Of a stretch of DNA of 64,000 nucleotides, positions 40,468-52,065 are shown piece after piece. The stretch comes from Fasciola hepatica. Lineage: Eukaryota > Platyhelminthes > Trematoda > Plagiorchiida > Fasciolidae. A model generated the notes under the pieces. The model made no database searches and was not told the origin of the DNA. It was given only the letters and a program-made list of their open reading frames with translations. The stretch spans positions 3,670,501 through 3,734,500 of the forward strand of contig CANUEZ040000165.1 of NCBI GenBank assembly GCA_948099385.1, read 5' to 3'. Positions within the stretch are counted from its first letter, which is position 1, and each line of letters begins with the position of its first letter. The position numbers were made by a program, and so were the translations under genes.

Positions 40468-42404
40468 GGAATGAAAATGTAAAACTTCTGCAGAGCGATC
40501 ATCTAAAGAGGAAACAGTCAAAACATGAACCTGGTCGAGAGAAGTTGCGTTTCTGTGGATGCGAGAAATCATTGACTAGTTTCTTTTACAAATGCTATAG
40601 TTTCAGTTATGTGATCAGTCAACCGGTCCCATGTAGATTAAGTCAAAACTATACCATAAGCAAAATGGACAAACGGTGAAAAGCTGCAAGCCCTATTATA
40701 ACTGTTTTGTAGACCGGATAATATAACGGAGGAACAGCTAATATTTATAGAGAGGGAAATATTTTTGTACGCAAAAGGGAATGATAGACTGAACAGCAGC
40801 AAACTGAAGTAGTTCCCGATTAGGAAACAAAACTTGATACTATTCCCCCATAATGATAATCGACCAGAATACAAATGCAAGCAATAGGTCGTCATCCAGA
40901 CGGTAGCATCCACGAATTAACAATAGTTACAAAAAGCAGTCAGTTCACTGGTGTAAGATGATCAGAGATCGATAGGCAAGAATCGGAAGACTGGGTCATT
41001 TCTTATCCGTAATAGTAAGAACATGTAACGAGAGTTAAACGAGTAAAAACAGCTCAGAAAGTTGCATCGATTCTTGTTCTTCGGTTGATTTATTGGATTG
41101 CGTTCGTGTTTCATGAAATTTACCACAAACAGAGAGCGACTGAATAATGTAATAGTTTCATTCCAAAAGTTTGTCTAACAACACTGGAGCTATAAGGAGT
41201 GTGTATGTGATTAGTCTAGGCTTAGTCACCATGTTGAGGATGCATATCTTCTGCTGATGATGTTAGCTTCTTTGTTATCCAGTGAAGAGTGGTGCGCTCA
41301 ACCAGGAATAAAATCGTTTTGAATGATTCGTTGGAATACAGCATAGTTATAAGTAACTGGGGACCAAGGCAAAGCAAATTTCTTTGAGATTAACCGACAA
41401 TAGTGGAAACGTCGACACTTGGTTATAGTTCCTAACAGTGATTTCGACATTGTCATCGATCCTAGGTACAAAGAAACATGGTTGTGATTCAGCAGAAGAT
41501 TGCTCCAAACTTTCATAGCATTTGGGGCTATTATAAATAGTTAGGATAATTGAATTGACGGGAGAAAATAATACTGAGAGTGCGAAACCGCTTGGAATTG
41601 ATAAACATGACAACTCCTTTATCACGTATCTCTTTGGAGTTCAAACACAAAGATTTTGCAATTTCAAAAGTAAACTCATTCATTTCCACAATCAGCTAAG
41701 TTTCTTGGAGGTAATACACATATTACAGGAGGCTCGTTGATTGATAAAACACCTGAGGTACGAGAACCGGTAAAAAGCTAAAGTTCATTTCTACATATCA
41801 TATCATTTGATCGTATGCGCTTAAGCGCGGTCTGCCATGTGGCTCTTTTTGAATCCAACGAGTTAGCTCCGTCTTATACTGATGTCATTATATAACAGGA
41901 GGCCTGTGAATTTTCTTTACATTGTCACGAATATTTGTTCCGGAGACAATAATTCAACAGATGGCAGTGACAACAAGAGTGGGTTCAACCGTGGCAAGCA
42001 TGATTGTAATGCAGCCATTTAAACGGCGAGCGCGTGGATTATTTGATGATCTGCCATGCGACCACTATTGTTTCATCGACTACAATCAAATTGTTCTGTT
42101 CATAAATGCATGTAAGGATATATCCGTAGACAGACTTTTTTCAAACACATAACTGAAGGCAGAATATGATTTCAGTGCCACCGATAATACAACACAAACA
42201 AACGATCAGTTGAAATTGGTTAGGAATGTGGGCAGTCCTAGACAGTTTTGTATTTCTCCACGAATTATAAATCTATTCACATCTAAAATTAGTTTATCTA
42301 TATTCTGACAATTTGCACAAATAAACATGTGTACACCCAAAATGTAATAAAATAAATATTGGGAACAGTATACGAGTTATGTTTATACCTTTCAGCGGAT
42401 TCAA
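40468..42404. other. Anonymous sequence, no gene recognised
   Basis: Frames of 60-92 codons occur on both strands without known motifs. No repeat was recognised. Confidence 0.35.
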
Positions 42405-42720
42405 TTTGAGATCAGCTGATTGATTGGTTCATTGAGTGAATAATTGACTGACTGAGTGACTGGCCGATTAGGTGATTGATTGGCTATATGACGAACTCGT
42501 TGATCAACTATTTATTTGATTTACCGGTTGATTGGTTATTCGGTTGATTCAGAGTTTGACTGATTGATTGAATGATTGATTCATTGACCTTTTGGTAGAT
42601 TGGCCGGTTGATTGATTATTTGGTTGGTTCACAGAATGTCTGATTGATTGAATGATCGACTGATAGATTACGTGATCTTTTGATAGAATGACTATTTGGT
42701 TGGTTGACTGATTGCTTTGA
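42405..42720. repeat. Degenerate GATT/GGTT-rich tandem array, about 80-bp period
   Basis: The stretch is built of TTGATTGA, TTGGTTGA and similar words. A longer unit beginning CCGGTTGATTG recurs at about 42,524 and 42,604, an 80-bp offset, and a shorter related unit is seen near 42,462. The Asn-Gln-Ser-rich minus-strand frame through it is a product of the repeat, not a gene. Confidence 0.8.
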
Positions 42721-44000
42721 CTTTCATCTAGGTGGGATAAACCCATTTCAAGTGAAATCTGCAAGTAACAATAATTTTCTCTTGGCAAAACTAGTGAATA
42801 TCTAACAATACATTTTTTCACAAGGTAATTTTGGGCAATAAATATATTCTATGCGACGAAGGGCCGAACTTAGAGGTTTTTGGCTGTACTGTGTTTTGGG
42901 ATTTCTTTGTAAGTGAGCCTGTTGAGCATTGGTAAAGTTCTGATCCGATGAATTTTGTGCGTCTGATTACACGTTCGTGTTTCCTACTTTTGAAAGATTT
43001 GCTCGTCTCTGAAAATAATTCCCAACACTTTATCTGATTGATTTTCCTGTTGAGAAGTGCTATTGCAGTGATTGAGACCCTGTCCGTGAAAACGATCGTG
43101 GATTCAATGTGTTCGCTTAGGGACCCTGGACAATTTCGAAAGGAAAATGGAATCAGCTTTGATAACTGCAAACTGGGATCTTTTCACTTTCACACAACCA
43201 GAATATGTCTCCAAAAATCCAAATGTTTTGCTCTGCTCCGATACTTTTCCGCTGAGGGTAACAAATCGCAACACGAAAGAGCTCAGTGTTTCACCATCCA
43301 CAAAGTTACAGAGAAGGATCAAAATTATCGAATCGGTAAAGGTGGCATATTCCACTTTAGTGAATAAATTCTAATGTCAATAAATCTGAAGAATTAGGAG
43401 GATTGCACAGCGTATGATATAGGCTCACAGTGGTTGAAACTGTAAAAAATGACAATAATTTCAACAGAAACCTTCAAACAATGACTGATTGTGAAAAAGC
43501 ATGCAGATCTTGGATATTCGAGTTGTCTGAGAAATGAATAAAATATGGGGAAAAAGTGGGTTAATTTAGTTCCAAGAGTGAAGAATTACAAACTTGTGAT
43601 ACAAAAAAAGACAATGGGCTGCACTGAAATTCGAAGCAGCTCGTTTCATTTCGTCACATAAACTGACTGAATAAATTCGTTGAATGTACTACTAAACAAG
43701 CCAACAACTTCGTTGATCGATCTAACAAGAGATCGACTCAAATGATCTCGCATCCATCCGGCACGACATCTCACAAAGATTATCGACGGCAAAATATATT
43801 GCTCGAGTAGTGATTCTGACGTTCAATTAGGAAGAAATGTTTTGAATCATTTTATGCCCAAGAGTTTCGAACTATTGTGAACTCGTACGATCTCCAAAAA
43901 AATAAATAAAAATGAATGAAATTGACTTGAGTAGCTGACACTTAAATTTCTTTGATAAACGGCTCATCTTGTAATAAAATAATCGAACTTACAATAGAAG
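42721..44000. other. Anonymous sequence, no gene recognised
   Basis: Overlapping frames at 42,818-43,374 on both strands reach 117 codons but show no recognisable motif. Nothing else is supported. Confidence 0.35.
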
Positions 44001-44131
44001 TCATGGAATCATTGTTCAGTTGTAATATTTATGCTAAGACCGATCAGCAGTGAACTTACACCAAAAACCCACTTAGAATCAAACATGGGCTGAACGATTC
44101 GGAGTGGAAATTGTAACCATCAGGCTATCTG
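44001..44131 (-). mobile_element. tRNA-headed SINE with hammerhead-like body, copy I
   Basis: This copy keeps the best tRNA-like head of the family. On the minus strand it starts CCAGATAGCCTGATGGTTAC, with a strong pol III A-box TAGCCTGATGGTTA (about 44,114-44,127), followed by a B-box relative TGTTTGATTCT (about 44,075-44,085). The body reads CACTGCTGATCGGTC and later AACTGAACAATGATTCCA, which aligns with the hammerhead region of copy A but has lost the second core box. Self-cleavage is not expected. Confidence 0.7.
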
Positions 44132-47100
44132 GGCTCGTTCTAAAAGGTTTTCTCAACGATAAAACTACATGATATGACATCTTTCTGTCATTGATTCTTC
44201 AGCGGTGGAAGACTCTCTGATGGACGAGTTCTCCGTAAAACGCCGAACGGACAACAACGTCGTCCATCATCATGGACTCATCTGTGTGAATTACGGCAGC
44301 TAATTTTGGACGCAATATATATCAACCGTAAATAGTCGTAGTTCATTCTGAGATGAGATTTGATGCATGATTTCCAAACAAACCATATGTACGTGAACCG
44401 AGTTGAAAGTTTTATTTTCACTTGATGGCAGAAAGTTGAGGCTAAGTTTGAAGATTTCTCGATTCAGTTAATTGTACCTCGGTTTAGTTTCTCTTTTCAG
44501 ACCAAATTCATCGGTCTGATGTGTATCTTGTTTTTCGAAATGACCCTTTCATACTCGAGCCTTGTAAATACAAACAAAACCGAAGAAAACTTATCAATTT
44601 GTCGTTTTTTTTAATTTCGCCACTGTAGACCCAAAAGTCTATTTTACAATTTCCTAGACGTCGAAAGACAATGTGAAAGCATCGGTCTTTCAACTTTCAT
44701 TTATTGGTGAATCTTCCCAACTCCGATTTCGTGTGCGGTGTCTGTCATTCAACATTTGATACTAAGGTAGTAGGTCACAGGCAATGCGATTGGCATTTAT
44801 TTACCTATGTTAGCAAATGTGTCACTTCAGATACTTTGAAAATCCGAGAGATATGAACTAGTTCGGGGGTGCTCTCATTAAACCTTGAGTTATCTTCGTA
44901 GTTATGGACTGAAGGTGAATGTTTTCTCCATTGAATGGACTGCATTCACAAGCGGCATTCCGTCTACTGTTCCCTAGGGTCATCTATTTATAAGTAAAAC
45001 TTGCTTAGTGCGCAAAAATATCAGCTGATTTTCTTACTATCCTCTGTCCTCGTGAATGGTCCTTTATAATTCTATGAACTGTATATCATCAGATGAGCAA
45101 TGTCTTGAGCATCCTTGTTTTGTTCCTTCCCACTAACTCCAGTGAGAAGAAATTCTGCCTCACAGTCATCTCATTTTATTCAAAGAAAACAGATAGTTTG
45201 TATAGGATGCAAGAGTCACTGACACCAATCGTCGCACCACAATCTAGGTGGTTCGAACTGGCATCAGGTTGAGTCTGTTCTAATTGGTTGATTGGTGATA
45301 CACCCCACCTCCACCACCACCACCACTTGACGCGAACGTTTGTTCGTCCCATCGATGCTCTGTTCTATCGTTCGGGACTCTGGTCGCTCAAACTTTGGTC
45401 TGGATATTAGACAGGTGCTGACGGACTAGCTGTTAGAGAGACTTGGTTCTCCATCGATCATGAGTCAGACCATACCCTTACGTTCCTCAACAGCTTCATC
45501 AGTGACTTGAACTAGCTGCTTGAATCTCACCACTATTGTACGGGGACTAATGTGAAACGGAATGACTAAGCATTTATCATTATAGTCAAGATAAAAATGA
45601 GTAGAACTGTTGAATATAGTCACGTGAACAAAGTACATAGCATTCTCCAGAGTGTTTCCAGTTGAACTTGGAGTGTATTAGACTACCAGTAGCTTTAACC
45701 CAATCAACATGCGGAGCATCAGCTTTGTAAAGGTATTTCACTGATAAGCTGCATATTTCAAGCACGGTGAAGAACAATAGCTCACGTATTATTTCAACAT
45801 CTGTTTGATTCATTTTGAATAGTACTTTGTACGGTTACACCAACCGTTATGTTCAGACGTTTCTGCTCATCGCACGATTACAATCCATCGAACACTGCCT
45901 GCAGTAGCCGAGTTTGGAGCAGTAGCGCACTTCCGAAAAATAGCAGAGGTATTGCAGGCTTACTATTCTCTAAGTTATGCTCATCTGTTTATGGGAATAC
46001 TGTCCAACACCCAACAGTTATCGGCTGCTCTGTCTGAGGAGGTTTTTGACCTAATGCTGAGTTACGCTTACGGAGTTCATTCGTAAGGGGTATTGCAATA
46101 ATGAGAAAGAATTCAACACAAAACCGTTACGGCTATAATCTTCTTCTTTGGTGCAATTCAGCTCATGTCGAAATAAATTTTAACCAATAATTTTCATTAT
46201 TGTCCATTCATCAAATGCCCGAACATGGGTCAGTATCTGAGATTGAAAAAGCCCAAATCGGAAACGTGCTATTTCCAAGTAGTTCTTCTTTGTCTAGTTA
46301 CCAGTCAAGCGGATAGCCATCGCGCTTTGTAATATAGTCAGTGTTAATCTATTGATGCAACGCCGGGGCATACACACAGAACCCCCATTTCGTTATTGTA
46401 CCAGGACCTAACTGACATCGCACAGATACGCAGTTTATGTTCGTCTATGAAGAAAATCTGTGCTCTCTGTGAGTATCTTTGATAGACCATGTTCTTCTCG
46501 TTGTATAAGTCCTCCAACCCACCGGGCTCAGGTTTCGCAGAGATTTTTTACTATTGGTTGAATTATTCAGACAATGATGTTGGCCATAGGAAACGTGTTA
46601 TTCATAAAGCAGAGTAAAATTCTATTTCAACATCAAATCAAATATAAAAATGTGTAGTAATAATTTATCTATCTTTGCTTTTCTACTATTTTGACCAGTG
46701 CTTCGTTGCTTCTTTGTATAGATGAAAGAGACGGAATACTTCCTGTTCCGTACTGTGTAATTTCCGTAAGTTTCAGTAAACAGTAATTAAACACTCCATT
46801 TTGTTATTTCATTTGGTGAATTTCTTCTTTCAAAGCTTGCCACTCATCATAGGACTCGGAGGAAATTGCTATTCGATTTCTCTTCTGAGAAACCGGCCAA
46901 ATCAGTTGCTTTCCCATTTGCACTTCATAAACTCCGTTTGGTAGGATAAACTTCTTAGTGAGCGGATTAACCACTCTTCGACGCACTCATTCAGCCACAA
47001 CTCCAACAATGCACAAGGGTGACGAGTGATTCTGTGCTTCTTCACAAGGACTTTCATAACCTAATCCTCATCCATCTCTCGAGATCACGAGTACGGGTTT

Positions 47101-47939
47101 CGTCATGCTGGCACCCGAATTAGCCTACAACGACGATGCGATCAGGAAAACAACAATAGGGGACGAATGCGTAAATCTATGGAGTAAACAATGATACCGA
47201 TTGCGCGTAGGGTAGATGAGATCATTTCAGCAATTAGATAGGATGAATTTTCATCCCAACGCATCCTTCCTTTCCCTTTGCGTTCCCCACTTCCATTAGG
47301 AAAATTGAGGTTTCATGATAACCAACCGGTCTTTTAAAAGGAGACAGCCTTGATGTCGCAGTTAGCCACAGTCGTCATTGTCAACCGATTCCAAGAAAAC
47401 TCCAAGTTGGATGATTTGTATGAGTGAATTTCACGCGGCACTCATTGTGTGATGTTATTTATGGAACAATTGTGTTCAGCCTGAAAAACATCTATATTTC
47501 TATAAAAACTTACATTGTACAGTCGGCGAAACTTGGTTCGCATAGTCATCATTTTACATGATTCGTCAAGAAACGTGTTCGAAGAAACGTAAACTGGATC
47601 ACTATTCACGGAAACGAGAAAATTTTATTAGCTGAGAGACCACATTCCAGGAGCACATTAGGAATTTTTCTGTGATACAAATTTTTCGAAATATCTCCAA
47701 AAGGAGATCCATGCTTTTGCGCATCACTGATTGCACAGATGATGTCAGAACGAAATGCGATGAGGAGAAACCAACCAGTCCGATTTGGGAAGTGAAATTA
47801 CCCGCATGATGAACAAAAAGCCGAAAGTATTTGCATTGGTATTTGTGTCAACAGACGTCCGTATTTTAGTCAAAACACGGTTGGCCTTTAGCACCTCGGC
47901 GGACTGAGGAAAAGAATAAGAGCGATCGCGTATCAAAAT
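44132..47939. other. Anonymous sequence with weak candidates
   Basis: A G+C-richer stretch near 45,240-45,540 contains (CCA)n-like triplets and may be a repeat of an unknown family. A 75-codon ATG-started minus-strand frame (45,586-45,813) and a 60-codon one (46,804-46,986) are protein-like but short. No family was recognised. Confidence 0.3.
46804..46986 (-). CDS. Candidate terminal exon, unidentified protein
   Basis: A minus-strand frame of 60 codons has strikingly protein-like composition: NPLTKKFILPNGVYEVQMGK, then RNRIAISSESYDEWQALKEE and HQMK before the stop. It starts just after a TGA, and an acceptor AG could lie at TGAATGAG or GTCGAAG, though the polypyrimidine tract is poor. I recognise no family. 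It is short, so chance cannot be excluded. Confidence 0.2.
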   Translation of the reverse strand: MRRRVVNPLTKKFILPNGVYEVQMGKQLIWPVSQKRNRIAISSESYDEWQALKEEIHQMK

Positions 47940-48955
47940 TTAATAAGAAGTCAAACTTGATACTGGCGCCAATAATTTGAGGATTCGGACCGGATACGTA
48001 ACAGTAGAGTTTCCGTATATGTCATTGCGAAAGAGTTTGGATCGGAAGGAGGAACGAGTGAAAGCAAAAAAATCATATTCGCATAGATCACCGTGTAAAG
48101 GGTGAGTACTGTCTGCAAGGATTTTCGAGCAAATTTTCCACATAAGGCGTGTGTACTGTTCTGTCCTGAGGAAAAGTACCGAAAAGAAAGATCTGTGTTT
48201 GCCACGTTACTTTTTCTTGTGGTTCTGTAGAAATGTCAGATGCATCACGTGAACAGAAGCCATACCATTGGCATATTTAAAAGAGTGTGTCGGAGAACCT
48301 GTTGAAAGATCACTAATGTGGGTGAAAAGTAAATAAAGGGGAAAGAGGACTCCCTGAAGAACTCTTGAACTATTCAACCAAAGTTGAATTGATTTGAAAC
48401 TCAACAGCGTACACTGAGTTCTGTGGGTATGATACTCAGACAACCGTGCCAATAAGAGTGTGGGACAGCTAAAATCTTCCAGTTTACGAAGGAGGGAGAT
48501 AGTGAGATGGAATCGAGTATTCCAGACAGGTACATCTTACAGACTTTGCCAATCCGTCCAAGGAATTGTTTACACGATGGACCAGGGAATCAGTAGAATC
48601 CACTGTGAACCTGATGCTTTTACATGTAAACTCCTAGGGGTCCCCGAGAAAGTTTTCTGGGGGAATTCGAAGGCTTGAGAATGGGGCACTCTGTTATTTT
48701 AAGACTTACCGAAGGTGCAGTAACGGGAGGAATGCATTGAACTAAGATACTACAATTGAAAGCTTCTGGTACCGGAGCAGTAGTGACTGGTCTCGAGTGG
48801 CCGAGAATAGAATATGAAGACAAAGAATTATTTAAAACAAAAGTCAATAAATCGGGAAGAATTACAACATCTCGTCTCAAAATGTGATAACATTGGAATA
48901 TCAAGACCAATGTCTGAGGTAATTTAGACACACAAAGAAAATTTTGAACACTCAT
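47940..48955 (-). mobile_element. CR1/Rex-like non-LTR RT relic
   Basis: Minus-strand frames give RT motifs in order: FNCSILVQCIPPVTAPSVSL and following residues (48,955-48,620), the STDSLVHRVNNSLDG block, LLRKLEDFSCPTLLLARLSE, then SSRVLQGVLFPLYLLFTHIS (motif B, canonical G-x-x-Q-G-x-x-x-S-P), then KYANG at about 48,261-48,278, where functional relatives have the catalytic YADD. Directly after comes the extreme C-terminus (ILADSTHPLHGD, 48,143-47,940). The thumb region expected between them is missing, so there is an internal deletion. Stops and frameshifts occur. The upstream endonuclease was not found. Clade assignment is tentative. Confidence 0.7.
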
Positions 48956-49197
48956 TTGTTTGAGAACTGGTTTATGTGCACGTCATCTTTTGGGATGAAC
49001 GAAATGAGAGTTGTTCGAACGGTGGGTGAAGTTTTTATTAATACTGTCGACTTCTGCAGCACAGTTTACTTGTTTTCGCGTTGCATCCATCCAGCGAGAA
49101 TATTTCCCAATAGATCCCATAACACCATTGTGAAGAAAGATTAAGTTAACTAGGCTATGTGAGCTATTGTAGTACGCGAGACCTGTGTCTTCTGTGA

Positions 49198-49345
49198 GGG
49201 GGGGAGGGGGTTGCAAGTATACAATCTGCAAAACTCAAAAAGAGAAACCTCATGAGCTGAAGCCCAGTGAGTACATCACAGGATCCTACACTTATTCTAG
49301 TCGAATAACACAACGGTTACCTCCAACCTGCTCACTACACTATTA
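49198..49345 (+). repeat. Dispersed repeat family R2, copy 3, with G-tract
   Basis: Begins with a G-tract (49,198-49,210), then CAATCTGCAAAAC at 49,222, CTCATGAGCTGAAGCCCAGTG, ACATCACAGG, CTTATTCTAGTCG and GGTTACCTCCAACCTGCTCA. It aligns with copy 2 at 37.4 kb over about 125 bp after the G-tract. It lies about 240 bp upstream of the 5' edge of the minus-strand RT relic but in the opposite orientation, so it is probably unrelated to it. Confidence 0.6.
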
Positions 49346-51949
49346 GTCAATCTTTAGCTATGAAACCTGGGTCAAATAAGGAGGTCATGTGTCAGAATTG
49401 CAAAGGAATTCAAATAGCATCGCATACTGATCTGGCTGTCATCAAGTTTGCATCTTTTGTGGCGAATCTTTGAGGACCCACAACAATAAGTCACGTGATA
49501 ATTCCAGTGACTCGTAGCTCAAAAGATGCATGACGCAGGTTTACGTGGACTGCAACAATTCATGACCAGTCTTTGTTGAGGGACTGTTATAAAAGACACA
49601 GTATGAGGGAGAAGTGATTTTCCCGGTCTATCACACCACATTGCTGCAGGTTTATGCACCCGATGATGTCTCACTTGAGGCTGAATATCTGATAGAAATA
49701 CCAATAATTGCCCATAGTTTCAGTTTATTGCTGATATTCATACCACTATGATCAGCGAGCGGTATGATGCTGCAACTCTGTTCAAATAAACGTACTGGCA
49801 TAATTCCCACTGATGTATGAGTGATTACCAATGGCTTCTGCTACGGCTCTGTGTGAGAGTGATTTCAGCAGCCACTTGTATTTATTGTCGGCCATGATGC
49901 CAGCAACTCTCGTACGTTGAAATAAAATGCACCCAGTAGATTAAAACAGTATTATTTCTTGCTGGTGACTTTCAAGGACACTTGTGGGTATTTTTGGTAA
50001 CTCAATGCTCGTCACATGACGTACAATATCTCCATTCTGATCATTGAGAACCAACTTTAGCAGAATGAACGTGTCTGGTATCTGGTGATTCCATCGGTCT
50101 GATTAAACCGAATAGCATCCTCATTCACGGGCTTGTTGAATACCGATCACATTATGGCATGGGATGCTAGAAAAACAGCACGAAGCGAAGGTCAAACTGA
50201 TTGAGAGTCACAGATGAAAGAACAGACCACCAATATGTTGGAGGCATCCCAAAGCAGACAAAAAGAGGCATTCAGTCCAGCAGATTTGGAAGCAATGGGA
50301 TCTCAGGCAACCAACCACGTAGCAAATGTTAGGGGCTACTTAGCATGCAGTCAACCGGAACAGTCAGACTGGCCAAACAGAAATGGTGCAAAAGAGAATC
50401 AAGCTGATGACCACAGGCAACTGACCAGAATGCAGCTGAAATACTAAGGCAGCCGGCGGATCAATGTTGCTGTAGTGCGGTGTCGAAAAAGGGTTACAAA
50501 TGCGATTGTACGTATTTCATGAACTTATCTTGCTTGGCCGTTCAAATACAGGTGTCCTAACCCATCTTGCCAACTTCGTCACAATCTCACTTTATCAATG
50601 CGTACATGGCAGAATGTTTCGATAACAAACGAACAATATTTTTTCTCCACCCTACCCTCCTTGCACCTAATGACATTTAGCTCCAGGGCGGAACCTTCGT
50701 TTCATATTCGGCATAGCGAGATGATCTGACACCGGCTGATGCTGTGTAGTCCTGTGGCGGAATCGTATCCACATTGTGCCTGACCAGTTATTCAATACAA
50801 TCACAGAGAACACCTAGTCAGTGTGCGACGTATACTGTACAGATTAGACTGCGGCTAACTATGTGCTCATACTTAAAAACGAACGACCAGTTCAGATATT
50901 TGCATGCACGCGTGAGTGTCTCTGAACGAAAATGGGTACAAATGGTCAAACTGAGAATAGTTGTGTATGCATGTGTCAAATCGATGGACATTCTGAGTCA
51001 GTGGGCTGATACGAGTACGTTACTATGTATCGAGAATTGCGACCGAAGAAGAAACATGTTGATTTATTGTGAAAAAGTGACATTTATGATCCATGCAATA
51101 AAGTCTACATTAAACCCTAAATTCCAAATTATATGAGATTTGATTGGTGGAATATTGTGTGAGATATTCCGTGGCCTTATTTTGATTCTCGATTTGAATG
51201 GATATCAGATCACAAAAATTTACTCACCTAGTCATGTCTTCACCAAATGTTTAACCCATTTCAATATGTACGCAAATACTAATAATGTCTTATGAGAGTC
51301 ATGTAGGCAGACAAACTTCACACCCTCATCACACAAATTTGCACTTTTGACTTGCTGATTCTGTGGCAAATAGATCCTGAAAAATAAGCAATCCGGTTTG
51401 CAAAGTTATTTACTAATGATTTCACCGACCTCGTAGACATAGATACTTTGTGCAAAAACCGTGGTCTATGTTATCTCTGATAGGTAAATGGTGAATTCCA
51501 TATGCTTCCTAATGTACAAATTATATCGATCGATACCATGTCAACTGTGAGCTAAAGACTCGGTACTACTTTTGATCTCAGCCTCCCATTATGTAGCGAG
51601 TTTCCATACTGAAGCTCATTCCACTGGTTCTTTTAGTGCGCCGATGTTCGTCACTCTCTGGATGATACCAAATGAGGCCAGTGACAAATGGTTTCCTCAA
51701 CACACACTGTTAATGAAAGCAAAGTGTTTGTAGACCAGCATGGATTTTGAAAGGGTAAAGCGTGAGGTCTACAATCATGCCAGCCTATTTTGAGCTCTCA
51801 CAGTTGCTCGACGGATATGCATTCATGATGAACCCTGATGAGAATGATGCAGTCATGCAACTGTTTGAAGCATTTTATCATTGGTGAAGCTTTGACACTA
51901 AGTGAAAGTGGTGATTTTATTAATCAGCGAGAATCCCCATTGAAGCTGA
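49346..51949. other. Anonymous sequence, no gene recognised
   Basis: A polar, Gln/Asn-rich 77-codon plus-strand frame (50,214-50,447) follows an acceptor-like GAGTCACAG, but has no recognisable motif. A 120-codon plus-strand frame at 50,774-51,136 is also unrecognised. No repeat was identified. Confidence 0.35.
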
Positions 51950-52065
51950 AACGATGCCGTCTTTCAGAAATGAAAAGTCTTTGCCGTTAGCTTCGCAAAG
52001 TAGAGGGGATTTGAACTCCCAGAGTTTCTGATTGATCAACTTCGCCAATCAGATTATCTGATGGT
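51950..52065 (-). mobile_element. Possible tRNA-derived SINE relic (copy E)
   Basis: On the minus strand an A-box match TGGCGAAGTTGA (about 52,037-52,048) is followed at tRNA-like spacing by a B-box relative GAGTTCAAATCCCC (about 52,006-52,019). A downstream word CAGCTTCAATGG is reminiscent of the tail of the hammerhead SINEs, but no hammerhead body is visible. It is either a different tRNA-derived family or a decayed member. It is not a functional tRNA: no acceptor stem was found. Confidence 0.4.

Noticed and set aside
42549..42821. Asn-Gln-Ser-rich minus-strand frame
   Set aside because: Generated by the GATT-rich tandem array.
50214..50447. 77-codon polar plus-strand frame as an exon
   Set aside because: An acceptor-like AG precedes it, but composition alone (Gln/Asn/Ala-rich) and chance length do not support a gene.
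51831..51870. CTGATGAG on the plus strand as a second hammerhead
   Set aside because: The downstream box reads GAAG rather than GAAA and no stem I pairing was found.
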